Source: Pyrenochaeta sp. MPI-SDFR-AT-0127
Lineage: Eukaryota; Ascomycota; Dothideomycetes; Pleosporales; Cucurbitariaceae
Length of the DNA: 64,000 bases
NCBI GenBank assembly: GCA_020747015.1
Contig: JAGTJM010000071.1
Coordinates: 62,001-126,000 of the forward strand
Reading direction: 5' to 3'
Part shown: positions 33,321 to 45,077 of the stretch, piece by piece
How the letters are laid out: each line of letters starts with the position of its first letter
How positions within the stretch are numbered: the stretch's first letter is position 1
Position numbers and translations under genes: made by a program
The notes under the pieces: generated by a model
The model's input: only the letters and a program-made list of their open reading frames with translations
What the model was told of the DNA's origin: nothing
Database searches by the model: none

Positions 33321-35885
33321 CTACACAATATCAATTGACTTCCAGCCATTTCTTTGAATATCTTGTATCATCTCTCCATTCATGACACCGTGAAGGTAGC
33401 ATTCCCCAACCATCCGATAACTGTCTCCTTGCTTCCTCACCGCATAAACTACTCGAGCTCCATTTACTAGTATGATTTTATCCCCTGCCTGAATTCCTTG
33501 AGGCCCAATCCCTATACGGCTCGTAAATGTTGCAAACAAGTCTTTGCCCGGTGCGTGACGAGCCATGGCTTCCATAAAAAGCGACGCTTCAGCGTTCTTC
33601 TCCTCAAGCCATTCCATATCTGATAGACTTGGGTTCCATTGCTTTGTGATATCATCATACCGCTGGCAATACTGTTCAATCTCCTCTTGGGATGGTATTA
33701 GATTTGTGTGCATCCGTGAATCCGAGTACCACGACTCGAGAATTAATTCCCATGCTTCCTTGCCCAATTGAGTTTCGGTCTCTGTGGGGGACATACCGGT
33801 TTCCGGAGATAGTAACAGCTGACGAATGTTGAATAGGAACTGTGTCATGTAGCTCTTGAAATGTGGAGGACCAATATGCGCTGAAGGCCGGCCATGTTCA
33901 TAGAGCTGGTTGCCTAGCACTGTGGCGAACAAGGCTGGCCAGTCATTGTATTCGAACCGGATCTGTGCCGATGATTTACGGATAAGAGAGAGCAGTGATT
34001 TCCAGTTTTTGATTACATGATCTTGATACAGAATAGCGATTGTCGGGTCTTCTGTTCTGTTCAGCGCCGGAGGTGGTGGGACCGCTACTTTTCTGACCAT
34101 CCCGAGGAAGTAGCATTGCATGAGCTGTAGTGTGGGGGGAATGACATTGATGTTGATGGAAAACATAGATGGATTTGGACTCGAACGACGCTCAGAGACA
34201 CCACTAGCGTTGTATCTTTTGTGTGACCCGGTATTGAACAGTGATTGGTGAGAGCGACAGCTATAATCCGGAACCCATGATGGGAGGCCTTTCATGCTTC
34301 TCGAAGATGGCGACTCAATTTCAGACAGTATAGCAAAATCCGGGACAATGTTGAGCAGGACCGATGTTATGTCAACGTAAATATCCTGGATTGGAGCGCT
34401 ATAGGTCGGTTGGAAGCGAATATCAACATTCAGTGGCGCAATAGCTTTCTTCAGAAAACCTAACGCAGCATATATCTTGTCTTGAGGCCATTTGGCGTCT
34501 GCGGCCCGAATCTGGAGAATGACGCTGAAAAAGAAGAAATACGCCGCAGTCTCAAGGTCTTGGATGTCAGACATCTCAGCAATCTTCTTTAGCCATTGAA
34601 TATTTCCAATCCCTCGAATGTGTTCCCTCTTCTGATAAAAAGCAATGATTTTGCTTGTAGGACTGGAAAAATATAATTCTGTGCTGTTTTGCTCTTCGTT
34701 GTCGTCTTCACAGGCGCTCATCAAAGGCAGCTCGAGCCGACTTGTTTTCAAGAATAGAGCCATCGTTGCTAAGTCATCAATACCCAAGGTAAGTTGTCCG
34801 AAAAGAAACGCAACATCCTTCGAGAAGGCTAATTCCTGGAAAATCCAGCTGCGGCCAAAATATGCTCGTCGGTAAATTTCAAAGTAGGATTTCCACTTGA
34901 AACGGCTTTCGGATACACCTAGTCGTTCAGCATAGTTCTCCGTGTCCCAGCCTTCCGCCATGGCTGTCCAGCCGTACCTCTGAACAAAGGTCATCAGCGG
35001 CGGCAAAATTATTTGGTGTTGCATGTAAAATGCATTGTCGTCTCCGCTTTCGTCCTCGCCTAACCACACCAGAGTTTTCACAGCGCGCGAGTAGATTTCA
35101 GTCATGATAGAAATTTGGGCCGCTTTCTCTTTCTTTGCCCTATCCTCCGTCTCATTTTGATTTATACACAATGCGTCAATCCAAATGTGGCGAATGGATG
35201 ATTTAGTACTGAGGATGGATCTCAATGCGCGGTACAAATTCTGGCCAACATCGACTGTTGACCATTGTTCGTTTGATTTACTGCTCGCAAGGACCCAACC
35301 TTTCATTTCTTGGTATCTTTCTCGATACTTTTCACTATCAATTGGACACCCCCAAGTGTAGCTGAGACAGAGATATGGTGGAGCTCTTTCAATCTCGTGC
35401 GTTTCGAGGGTACAAATTGGTTGTCCGCCGGATGGAAAGACATCGCCCTCCTTTGCAAATTCAATTTCCTCCTCGGCAAAATGAAGAAGCCGAATTGATG
35501 AAGGTGTTGGCAGAAACGTGTGTTCATACGGCTTGAGCTTCTCCAGATCTACTCGCTGTCGATCGGATGGCAAGTTGGGGAAGAGATTCAGGTTGGCGAT
35601 TCGGGCAAGTCCTGCATCACCATGTTGCTCTCGTATTCTATCGACTATTGCTTGGGCCTCAGCCTCCCACTCCTCCTGAGTTTTCTCGTGCCCTGATGCA
35701 TGCCCGGCGCTCGAGGGGTTTCTGGCGGAACCGGAAGGTTTGTTATGTTGTTCGGGGCTGACAGCTTCGCTATGCTTTGGTTCGGGCTTGCGAGATAATT
35801 TTGCTTTTAAACGCTTCATCATTTTGAAAGAAAAGTCGCCTGTCAACTGCGGGGTGGTTTTCGGATTCAAAGCCTGCGGGGCCAT
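33321..35885 (-). CDS. HET-domain (heterokaryon incompatibility) protein
   Basis: A single exon encodes 854 residues. The three HET motifs are clear: YLCLSYTWG (171-179), HIWIDALCINQ (233-243) and IYSRAVKTLVWLG (264-276). An N-terminal ~70 residues of basic, Ser-rich sequence precedes them. The C-terminal part includes the commonly seen end module GDKIILVNGARVVYAVRKQGD and YRMVGECYLHGVM. HET proteins take part in non-self recognition and regulated cell death after hyphal fusion; the partner is unknown. The frame is intact. The gene sits next to an AT-rich tract, as HET genes often do. The start could also be the Met pair at residues 22-23. Confidence 0.93.
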   Translation of the reverse strand: MAPQALNPKTTPQLTGDFSFKMMKRLKAKLSRKPEPKHSEAVSPEQHNKPSGSARNPSSAGHASGHEKTQEEWEAEAQAIVDRIREQHGDAGLARIANLNLFPNLPSDRQRVDLEKLKPYEHTFLPTPSSIRLLHFAEEEIEFAKEGDVFPSGGQPICTLETHEIERAPPYLCLSYTWGCPIDSEKYRERYQEMKGWVLASSKSNEQWSTVDVGQNLYRALRSILSTKSSIRHIWIDALCINQNETEDRAKKEKAAQISIMTEIYSRAVKTLVWLGEDESGDDNAFYMQHQIILPPLMTFVQRYGWTAMAEGWDTENYAERLGVSESRFKWKSYFEIYRRAYFGRSWIFQELAFSKDVAFLFGQLTLGIDDLATMALFLKTSRLELPLMSACEDDNEEQNSTELYFSSPTSKIIAFYQKREHIRGIGNIQWLKKIAEMSDIQDLETAAYFFFFSVILQIRAADAKWPQDKIYAALGFLKKAIAPLNVDIRFQPTYSAPIQDIYVDITSVLLNIVPDFAILSEIESPSSRSMKGLPSWVPDYSCRSHQSLFNTGSHKRYNASGVSERRSSPNPSMFSININVIPPTLQLMQCYFLGMVRKVAVPPPPALNRTEDPTIAILYQDHVIKNWKSLLSLIRKSSAQIRFEYNDWPALFATVLGNQLYEHGRPSAHIGPPHFKSYMTQFLFNIRQLLLSPETGMSPTETETQLGKEAWELILESWYSDSRMHTNLIPSQEEIEQYCQRYDDITKQWNPSLSDMEWLEEKNAEASLFMEAMARHAPGKDLFATFTSRIGIGPQGIQAGDKIILVNGARVVYAVRKQGDSYRMVGECYLHGVMNGEMIQDIQRNGWKSIDIV

Positions 35886-36530
35886 TATTAAAATAGGTTC
35901 CTCTTGAATCCTGCCAAGGTGCGGCTGAATTGTTGCGCGGGGAACTCCATGATCCAGACCAATATGTTTGTTAGAAAGAATTGATGGGCCAATTATTTCA
36001 GAGTCATAGCTACAGGATCGAATAGATAGTTACAATGAATGTATCAGCTTCTTTTGCCTGAACATAGCTACGCCTCTCACTGAATTGCGTCACACTATGA
36101 TAATGATCTTTCATTTCAGTCTCACACCTATTGAAAGTCATTCCTGCTCTTTAATGTGTAGAAGTAAATGTGACCGACAAGATCCGATGTCTGAGGAACT
36201 CCATTCTGAGTGGTAAGTCAGCTAGGTATTGGTATGCCTGATAGAAGCATAGACCATCAGCCACGGATTTGGGTGCTGATATAGTACTCGATTTGAGAGC
36301 GAAATGAGAACGCATCACGATAGTGAAAATCCAATCTTTGGATCCGCCTCGTATAATTACCCTCTCTGTAAATATGTTAGAGTGAACGGCTTGGCCATCG
36401 TGCATTTGGATTAAGTTGGAGAAGAAAGACTTGACCATTTATCTGGGAGTATGTTGAGAACATATGAGTAATTTGATCAGGCAGCCTGCAGCCATCTCAC
36501 AAAGTCTCCATTTGAATCATCCTTTACGCA
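35886..36530. other. Intergenic, 645 bp
   Basis: This is the upstream region of the HET gene and the 3' flank of the flavoenzyme gene. A 95-codon minus frame at 36438-36151 has no recognised domain and is not called. Confidence 0.45.
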
Positions 36531-38401
36531 TCAGTCAGCTCTACATAGACGCCCTTTCGCATCTAATGTCCAGGTCTCACTTCCAACGGCCGTTTTCGCA
36601 TACAGAAGACCCTTCGGATCCCATTTCCTCTTTATTTGGCTCAGTCTCTCCCAATTTCGCCCGTAAAACTCCTCCTTCCATCTCGGATTGTTGAAATCTG
36701 CTTCATTCAAATAGGCACCACTAGCTAGATCTTGGAACGGTGGCATGATCTCTTCGGTGAGCTGCCTTTCCTGTTCGTCCATAACTTCAAAGGGTGCGCT
36801 ATAATTCCATTGTTGGAAGATGATAAAGCATGAAAGCAGATTGCGCCAGCCAGGATGAACCGCATTCGCTGGTATGGAAGGATTCTCAACAGGACTTCTA
36901 GCGGAATATGAGCCAAAATTGAAGTTTGTCGCTGTACTCAGATGGCGCAACTGATCGATGAGTTGGAGGCCGGTGGTGTTCGAGATTGCGGTGTCGCGGG
37001 AGATCAAGACACCACCTTGGATTTGAGCAGACCAAAAGGTACCATAGGGGAAAGGTCCGCCATAGTAGTTCGAGTGCTCATAGAAAGTTGGGAACGAGGT
37101 GACGTTCAGCTGATATCTGATACCCTGGCTGGCCAGGTGATCCGTAAGTGGTTTTAATTCCGCATATATGTTGGCTTCAGTAGCACCAGGGATTGTCAAA
37201 TCACCTATCAAGAAGACAGGCCCAGCGACTGCCCACTGAACATGTGCGCCCGCATCGACTAGGCCGGGGAGTACTACCTGGTGAAAGTAAGCGACGACCT
37301 GCCATAACAAGTCATCGTCAGCTAGCCCAGACGGAGATGTAAAGGAAAGAGTTGCGCCGCCAACAATATTATCAGGATATGCTCGAGAAATCAAAGAGAG
37401 CACGACTCCGTAGGTACCACCACCGCCACCAGACAGAGCCCAGTAGAGGTCTGAGTGTTGACTCGGTGACGCGATGACTACAGTTCCATCTGCTGTGACA
37501 ACTTCCCATTCTAGTGCTTGGTCTGCGCCCATGCCATACTTCCCGCTGAGTAACCTGATAAAATGTCAACCTTAAAGCATTCATTATCAAAGACATGTCA
37601 TACGAGTGTCCACCGCCTTGAGAGTATCCGCCCACAATACCAACAGTTAAACAATGGCCACCAATCACATTCAATCCCACCTCATTTGCTGCCGTGTATG
37701 CTTCAAAGGACTGCACTCCAGCACCCATCTTCACGGCTGGTCCAATGTACGTGTCGCTGGTGTAGTTGAGGAATTCAATGGCTTTTAGATTGTGCATCCA
37801 TAAGCTGAGTGCACCCTTGCCGGTTGATTTCCCTAAGTAACTACACTTCGGTAAACGCACTGAACTTGAATACAATGCAATGACATACTCATGCCCGGTA
37901 TTTTTAATGACAAGACGGATATTCTTTTGTTGTGCAAACTTGATACCTGCGACAACATCTGCAACTTCATGAACGTCAATAGCGTACTCAACATAGTTCC
38001 CTTGAAAACAGGGTGTCTCCCGTGGCGTATACGGGTCACAGCTAGCATTCTGCTGGTATGCCGCAACAAAGCCCGAAGGATCGTTGAAGCTGCCCGATGT
38101 CAAGGCTGATTATTAAGTAACCTTCATATACTTACTGGCCCCACGGATAGATCCAATTCTCTTTGACAGTAGCGCATGCTTCTTCATTGTATGTAGGATC
38201 ATGGCAAACGTGAGCGGCCGGTTGTGTTTGTATTAGACGGCCAGACAGGCTCGTGTTGAGTGTCTGCCAATCTTTCCCGCTTGGCCAATCTTTATCGCCA
38301 GGCAGGTTGCGACAAGAGGGAGTCTCGGGCTGCAGTTTAGAGCTCTCCGGTAAGAGCGGTTCGGCGAGGATAACGTACTGTAAGAACTTGTGGATGCGCA
38401 T
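36531..38401 (-). CDS. Secreted FAD-linked oxidoreductase, berberine-bridge type
   Basis: Four exons, 38401-38136, 38089-37889, 37840-37604 and 37554-36531, give 575 residues. Splicing restores NTGHDYLGKSTGKGALSLW and GGGHSLLSGKYGMGADQ. The protein has the FAD_binding_4 domain and the C-terminal BBE module (RWKEEFYGRNWERLSQIKRKWDPKGLLY). H155 in NTGHD and C219 in GGHCLTVGIVGG sit where bicovalent flavin attachment occurs in this family. Such enzymes oxidise sugars, alcohols or alkaloid-type metabolites with O2; the substrate is unknown. The start is uncertain: the first hydrophobic stretch (FLQYVILAEPLL) is short for a signal peptide, and the frame is open to 38611. An upstream exon with a better signal is possible. 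Confidence 0.88.
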
Positions 38402-39322
38402 TGTCTCATCGATTTCGATGCCGCACCTTTTCCAGCCGTGAAGTGGAACGGGTATTAAAAGCACATTGCTCCCTTCAAGTATCGCAGATTGCTGCAGGGC
38501 CTTTGTGAGCGAAATGTTTGTTGCATAGGTCATCATCCGAAGCCTAGAGGACAAATCGCCTAGTGCTTGCCCCTCCGAGTGGGAAGACCCAAGTGCCACC
38601 AGGCAGGCCAATCAGAGCCACGGCTGTAGCTCTCTCGCAAACTCGAGTCCATGCAAGTGCGTCAGATGTTGAAAATAATTACAGGACAATAGTAAAAACA
38701 TCTGAAGCAGTCGCATATAGTTTTGTGCAGTGAATTTCGATTATACACAATTGTCAGGAGGTGGAAGACGCATTGCGCTCGACGCAGACCGGAGCTAGGC
38801 TGGGCGAGAAGCAAAAAGGTTTGTTATACCGAAGGTTTCAATTTACATGCTGATATCGTAAAAATGACAGGCTACTTTTGAGCAGCCAGGGAAAATGGAG
38901 ATCTTTGGCCAGGCTTTTTAAGGTACTAAAAGGAAAAGATTGTACTGGACGCGGCGCTATGCAAGGCAATGATTTGCGATACTCAAGAACATAGATGTTA
39001 GGCTTCATAACTGCATCGCTCATCTCTCAGTATATAATGAAGAGTAAATCCTACTTCAATTAGCATGATCCGACAATATTCGTAGTAGACACTGAAAACC
39101 GGCGCTTGCTCGTGCAATTCCGCTTGGTTCCCTGCACGCATCGATAGAGGTTGATACCAAATTGCTCACTAGTATAAGGTGAAAAAAAAAAATGGAGAAG
39201 TTTTATCAATGGGGATTTATTGTAAATCTATCCGGCTTTAGCAAAGGCTAGACAAAACTCTGCGCAACGAAGTCGCATCTGTATGCATTCGTTGCGAGAG
39301 GCGACCATTCCGACCTCTGCTT
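38402..39322. other. Intergenic, 0.9 kb
   Basis: This is upstream of the flavoenzyme. An open frame continues to 38611 and may include its true start. The remainder to the DUF3176 stop shows nothing, apart from a poly-A run near 39182. Confidence 0.45.
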
Positions 39323-41517
39323 TCAGCATTTCTCTTCCACTGACCGCCGGGAAGGTGTCGTATCTAATAACTGCCACGTCCCCCCATTTCTAACCTCTTG
39401 AAGTCGTACCACAGTCTTCTTTCCATACTGATCAACCTGCTGTGGTGTGCCGAGCTTGTTCTCTGGATCCATACAGCGAAGTAACGCCAAAATCGATGAC
39501 TTCCAAGGCGGCGCATTTCTTGTATGAAACATTGTTGCAAAGAGGAATATTGTAATGATACAGTATAGCACAAGTGGCATAGTAAGCCATACATAGGTGA
39601 CCTCAATGTGCGGTTCTGTCTTCCACGCGATGCCATTGACCCGAGTGCTATTGTACTCTGCGTCGGTGCGAAATCTAGCGCAGATCATTAGCATTGCACA
39701 AAACCTAAAGGACAAAAATGTTTGCCTCAGAGCAGGCTTCTCGAGTGGCAATTTGATGAGTAGCCTAAACGATGCAGAATCTCGCCATGCAGGGCGTACT
39801 TACGAATTACTTAGACTCGTCGCAACATTATTCATCTTTCGAGTAAAGCCTTCGAGGCCAATTTTTGTTTCGTTCTTGCAACGGAATATGCTCTTCTTTC
39901 CCAGTACGTCCGGCATGAGATATTGTGCGCGATCGGCGTACTTCATTTGGTAAGACAGTTCGGTAGCGCCCCCAACCTTTGTACTATTGAGTGCAACTGG
40001 TATATACGAGGCCCACATCACTAAACGTAGATTTGAAATGTCAGTTCGTATTCTTAAAAGCCAATCAAGTATGGAAGCCACATACTGTTAGGATTCATAG
40101 CCCAGTCCAGGTTGTCGCCCAGGGCGGAGAGTTTGTCGCTCCGAATGCAAAATTTGTCTGAATCTTGTTCTACACAATACATATGACGCTCAACCAAGCC
40201 GGCAATGGACGGGTATGATGAATTACTCCATCCTAAATCATCGTATGTTTGGAGGATCTCGGTGTTCATTGTTTGACGATATGTCGACTTGAGCCTGAAT
40301 AAGGATAGTTTGAAGGATGCCTTGAAACCTCTCCAATACTTGAGATCGCGCCAATCAGAACTCTTCTCAAGGTTCAGACAGGGGTCGTAGTAAGAGAGGT
40401 ATATATGCGCGAGATCAGGTAATCTCCCATTATTGTTTTCGGGGGTCGGATATTCGTGATTAAAGATCCATTTCGTGTCTAATTGGAAGGTTGATTGATT
40501 TAGGTAGCCCTGGTCACCAATTTCTGTTCTCTCAAAGCTGTGATTGGTCTGTGGAACAATAGCTGGCATATCAGGCTGCCGGACGAGCATGCTGGTGATG
40601 TCCTCTGTTATGACACTGACGCCGAGCGTGGTGTATGGATCCCAGGTACAATACTCGGTGGGGCAATGTCCAGTGGCATTGGAGGCGTAGATGAAGTCAT
40701 TAATGAGCCCGTTATCCATCGCAGCAAAGAGGTCCCAGGCGTCGTTAACGTCAGATGTGTTTGTAAATTCTACAAGACGCTGGAGCTGTGCCATTCCGTT
40801 CCCAGCCAGAGGATACGTCTTAGGCCGCGTATTGACGGCTTGTTGAATAAACGATGGGAAAGCAAGTAACATGATTGTTGCTAGAGCGCCGAGAGATACT
40901 AGGCGACTGCAGTTGTCTGCATTAGCGGTCGGATCTTGTGGCTCAGCGTGACATACTTACGGCTTCCATCCCAGACGATAAAGCAGTCGGACGCTGCCAT
41001 CAGGCCCACGACTTGCAAGATCAAATCGATCCACATCTGATGCGCTTCGATCGCTCCCAAACCATGTCCATTTCAATTGTCCGATACAGAATGAGACTGG
41101 AACTAGTAGGGCTGATTGGGAAAGCTGAGCAAGAGCGGCCACAAATGTTGTTATCTGAACAGGTGATTGCCATTGGCTCTGCCGTTTGCCATTAAAGCAA
41201 AGCAACAGAATGATATTGGCTGCAAATCCCACCGTTCCGAGAAGCCAAGTAAACAGCTCCCACCTCCAAGTTCGAAGAAGATGTACCCTGCCCGGAGAGT
41301 GAGGCTTTGATTCTTCATGCTCAGAAATCGTTGTTCCCGTCTTCGATAAGCTTTCGATCGCTGTCTTTTCCGATGCGTACGTTGTGGAGTGATTCAGAGC
41401 TGGAACAAAGACAGTCTGGTCGCTCTTGAGCATGTCACCATCTTCTAACTCTCGAATGCGAATTTTCGACAGCCTTGAGTTGTTTCCAGGATTTTTGCCG
41501 TCATCGTTTGTCATCAT
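39323..41517 (-). CDS. DUF3176-type multi-pass membrane protein
   Basis: Four exons, 41517-40961, 40906-40086, 40020-39804 and 39674-39323, give 648 residues. All junctions close in frame; the third intron (129 nt) is long for this window. Predicted membrane segments include LFTWLLGTVGFAANIILLLCF, ITTFVAALAQLSQSALLVPV, LVSLGALATIMLLAFPSF and one C-terminal segment (VWLTMPLVLYCIITIFLFATMF). Between the third and last segments lies a large extracytoplasmic domain with many Asn-glycosylation sites and paired cysteines (GHCPTEYCTWDPY, HMYCVEQDSDKFC). The arrangement fits the fungal DUF3176 family. Its function is unknown. The N-terminal ~75 residues are polar and cytosolic. Confidence 0.82.
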
Positions 41518-42699
41518 GAAGAGAAACGCGTGTTACCCGGGGACCTGAGTTGAAGCGCTACGAGAACGATAAGGCAAGCCATGAGGGTTTTATGTGCTTA
41601 AGATGGAAGGCTCCTCGTTACCAATACTGTGGAACCAACAGTGATACTGCTTATGGGAATAAATTAAAGCTAAGTATAAGGCGTCCAGCAGAGCGTTGTT
41701 TAGCCACAAGCGAACACTCCAGGCTGGGTAGCGTAACGGCAGCAGCGCATGCTTGTCCATCCAATCAAAGAATGGCGGAGGGTTTCCATTGGTCTATCGC
41801 CCTGGGCCTCATCTATATCCTGGGATTTTCCGTACCGTGCTGGGAGCCTCTAATGCGTTCTGGAAGTGCGTAAGCGCTCGCCCAGCGTCGATTACAGAGG
41901 TAGCGGGAGGATGCGGGCCGATGCTGACAGGATTATGCCAGGGACGTGGCGAATCCTGCCTTTGGACTACTTAGAATAACCTTCAACGGGAACGGCGTGT
42001 GTAAAGGCGAAAGGAGAAAGCGACAAATATGGCAAGGAGCAGCTGGTCAAGGCTCTCCCTGGCTTCTTGGCGAACACGGCACACCGCAATTAACACATGC
42101 GAATTCGGAGTGAAGAGCGAAATTGGTAAACGTAATGGTAAAAAGCTGGAGCGGAGAAAATTTTGCGATAAACATGCATGATCCACCTGTCGCCAAGGAC
42201 ACAATCGACGCCGGACGTTGCAGCACTTCCCAGGTCGCTTGAATGGCGTTCCTTTACACTACTTGCCGCGATCCAAGCCATGTATACACTCTCAATCGCC
42301 GCAATATGGCGTGCTTGAGAAAGAAACATAGCTCTGTATTGGTGTTATGCTGAGTCTGTTGTCGTGTCAGCGATCAGTCACCCGTTCTCGCACTTGGCTG
42401 CAGTTGCGTGGAGCGCTGTCACGTGAAGTTCGCTAGTGCTTTACTTTACCTTTATCTCACCTTGGGCTTTCGTTGTACCATCACTTTTGTATGTGCTTGT
42501 CGTAATTTTGCGAACTTCAAATACAAAGATATACTAGGCTGTTATTATTGTACAACTCATGGGGAGGGACCTCTTCTACGTGCCCGTTCATCCCATCCAT
42601 CGAATCAAGTTCTGTTGTCAGATGTATTCTATGCTCAGAAGTGCTCTTGCCCTCACCCAACATTATTCTGATCAATCAAAGCCATCAATGTTAGCCTTC
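41518..42699. other. Intergenic, 1.2 kb
   Basis: This is upstream of the DUF3176 gene and downstream of the ankyrin gene. No coding frame is convincing. A tRNA-like A-box near 41730 was examined and rejected. Confidence 0.45.
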
Positions 42700-44007
42700 T
42701 CATAGCCTCTCCCGCTCGGCTTCTGACATGAGACTGAAAACGGGGAACACTGGTACGTCGCCCATGCCAGCGTTGATGCGAGCCTGGCGGAGGACATTGC
42801 ATGTCTTCTGGTGTAGGGGCCACCGAGCCGGCGCTGGTAATTCAGCACCACGGCCAAGAAGGTATTCAACCATTTTTGGCCACCCTCGCTCGCTCGCCAC
42901 CAGAATAGCTGTCATGATTCCATATCTAGGGTCATCTGCAGGGATCTGAGCGTTGATATCTGCACCAGCATCAATTACTGCTCTAACCACAACTATATCA
43001 GTGGAGTACTTCGCTGTAAGAATGAGTGCATTCCGCTGTCCGCTATTGTCACTGATAGGGATATCACCATGCTTGAAAAATTGTTGTATCAACTCGATGT
43101 CATCTCTGCGGCATGCCTCTACAAAGTTTGCCTTCTCCACTTTGACTCCTGTCCGAGGAGAGAGTAAGAAGATGGTTTTCAGGTAATCAGCAGGTAGATT
43201 TGAGGCCACATCCACCCAGTGTTTGTAGTTCTCTTGTGCGGGCGAGATGTTGCACTCAGTGTAGAAGGCCACCAGTCTCTGCAAACCCTTGAGGCTCCGA
43301 GTCGATAGTATTGTGGAGATGGGACAGTCAACATCCACAACAGCCAAGCCAACTGCTATATTTGACTTGACAAGCGTCCGGAGATACTTCAGAGTCAAGT
43401 CAAATAGCTGACTGTCAGACGTTCTAACAGATAACAAGATCGGAATGCAACAGCCGTGGTTGGACTCCTTTGTGCTGAACCAATGCATAAGCTCGTTAAT
43501 GAGGCCGTAGGCACGCACAGCAATAGCTGCCACTATCTTATGAGTGAAACTCAACTCTTCTGGCTCCTCCAGGAAGAATTGCATCTGTAGAGGATGATGA
43601 GAAGGGTCGAACGTTGACCATAACAGATTGAATATGTGGTACGGTCGCCAGCAGCGCAGCAGGCCTTCACACAGTTGCTCGAGGAACTTCCAGCGCGGGC
43701 AATCTAACGCCTGTGAAAGGTAGTCTGCCATTCTGCTTATAAGGCTTCTAAACTTGGCGTCTACATCTTTAGGATTGACGATACGGTGAGCAAGATATCG
43801 AGTGGAAATGATCTTCACGATCATGCAGTTCTCTATCTGTCTAAGGACAGCTGTAGGTTGCCTCGTGATGATGTTGTTGCTGATCTCGGAGGCAAATGTG
43901 CGACAGACACCGCGCAGCTTCCACGCTTGGCGCACACCAGCGTCTGAGACGACTCGGTAGAAACCCTCCTGAAACATTTTGAGAGGAAGGTCGAGGAGCG
44001 TAGCCAT
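42700..44007 (-). CDS. Ankyrin-repeat protein with F-box-like N-terminus
   Basis: A single exon encodes 435 residues. The C-terminal third holds two to three ankyrin-type repeats, e.g. NALILTAKYSTDIVVVRAVIDAGADINAQ and ILVASERGWPKMVEYLLGRGAEL. The N-terminal ~50 residues (LLDLPLKMFQEGF, AWKLRGVCRTFASEI) resemble an F-box-like helix pair, but this is weak. The middle is helical without a known name. Fungal genomes carry many such proteins, usually thought to be protein-interaction adaptors. No specific role can be inferred. The frame is intact, with the start at the only upstream ATG. Confidence 0.8.
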   Translation of the reverse strand: MATLLDLPLKMFQEGFYRVVSDAGVRQAWKLRGVCRTFASEISNNIITRQPTAVLRQIENCMIVKIISTRYLAHRIVNPKDVDAKFRSLISRMADYLSQALDCPRWKFLEQLCEGLLRCWRPYHIFNLLWSTFDPSHHPLQMQFFLEEPEELSFTHKIVAAIAVRAYGLINELMHWFSTKESNHGCCIPILLSVRTSDSQLFDLTLKYLRTLVKSNIAVGLAVVDVDCPISTILSTRSLKGLQRLVAFYTECNISPAQENYKHWVDVASNLPADYLKTIFLLSPRTGVKVEKANFVEACRRDDIELIQQFFKHGDIPISDNSGQRNALILTAKYSTDIVVVRAVIDAGADINAQIPADDPRYGIMTAILVASERGWPKMVEYLLGRGAELPAPARWPLHQKTCNVLRQARINAGMGDVPVFPVFSLMSEAERERL

Positions 44008-44544
44008 CGCGATGGTAGTGTATCTTATGTTCGAAGTGGAGTGGTACGGCGCAGTATCTTGGTGGATGCTTGAAGAGGACGTACAGGTTGAGTTGAGTTG
44101 AGTGCCGATAATAGTGGAGAAGAAGGGAGATTGTGAAGATTACGATGATTTTTTGAGTTCTTACGGTTACGGAGTGAAACCACTATCATAGAATCACATG
44201 ATCTATGTAGCATTACGATACATTTTTCTCTTTTTATTTCTGATTCACCAGGCTATTGCCTAGACCATTGATCGACTGGCAGGTAGGCGAACTATATTAG
44301 CGCGCGCGTACTGGCTGAAGATGATTGTACTCCAAAACTATAACCAATTGACATGGAACACAAGAGTTTGATTGGGGAAACGCCAAATCTAGTCACACGT
44401 GCATGCACTGGACCCAGCGAAATGATTCATATAAAGACGATCCAACGCGCCCTTTAGTCCTAACATTCTGCTTTCCTCGTAGCTTTGGTGCCTCACGTCT
44501 AAAAAGCTCTCCTCATAAGTTTCCCACATCAATCCCTTCTAACT
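44008..44544. other. Intergenic between divergent genes
   Basis: These 537 bp are the shared promoter region of the ankyrin gene and the small protein gene. A short GTTGA tandem (three units) lies near 44089-44104. Confidence 0.45.
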
Positions 44545-45077
44545 ATGTCTCGTAGTATATACCTCGTCATATACCACTCTTCGCCCTTTCCCGCGCACTG
44601 GAGTCTATGGATACCGCATATTGACGACACACGTGTTGGAAAGCGCATTCATGCTATCGGCGATGCGGCTGCTGGGTTTGAAATCGCATTCGAACGGAAT
44701 TACAACATCAGTACCGATGATCGTTCTCCTCAAGTTGTACCATTGGCACAAGTCTCAGACCACCTTGTAGTCGATGTCAGAGGAGATGGAAACGCGTCCG
44801 TAGATCAAAATGCGCATGACTATCTTGAAGAGACAGCACTTAGCATCCCGGCACCACGGAAAAGTTTGGTCTCGGCTTCCGTTGAGGTTTGTGAGCCCGC
44901 TGCTGCTCGAAAAATTTGTTTATGTGTACTGATATCAAAGTGGAATAGGGTCCGAGGAAAAGGGTACATATACAAAACTGTCAAACATGGTTACGAGAAG
45001 TAATCGTCGCATTCGTGAACAATAAAGCCATGAGTGCAGATGTTTTGCAAACTATCGATAGCGCGGCTAAAAATTGA
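44545..45077 (+). CDS. Small conserved-looking protein of unknown function
   Basis: Two exons, 44545-44886 and 44949-45077, give 156 residues. Splicing (GTTTGT donor, AATAG acceptor, phase 0) replaces a junk tail with GPRKRVHIQNCQTWLREVI, which reads like a genuine C-terminus and ends DSAAKN. The N-terminus SIYLVIYHSSPFPAHWSLWIPH and the middle GKRIHAIGDAAAGFEIAFERNY look structured. I recall similar short proteins in Dothideomycetes, but the family has no name I know. There is no signal peptide, membrane segment or catalytic motif. A role cannot be proposed. Confidence 0.65.

Noticed and set aside
36151..36438. 95-codon minus-strand frame between HET and flavoenzyme genes
   Set aside because: Too short and without features; may be a fragment but cannot be supported.
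41727..41800. tRNA-like start TAGCGTAACGG resembling an A-box
   Set aside because: No matching B-box (GGTTCRANYCC), no closing acceptor stem, and no anticodon arm could be folded by eye.
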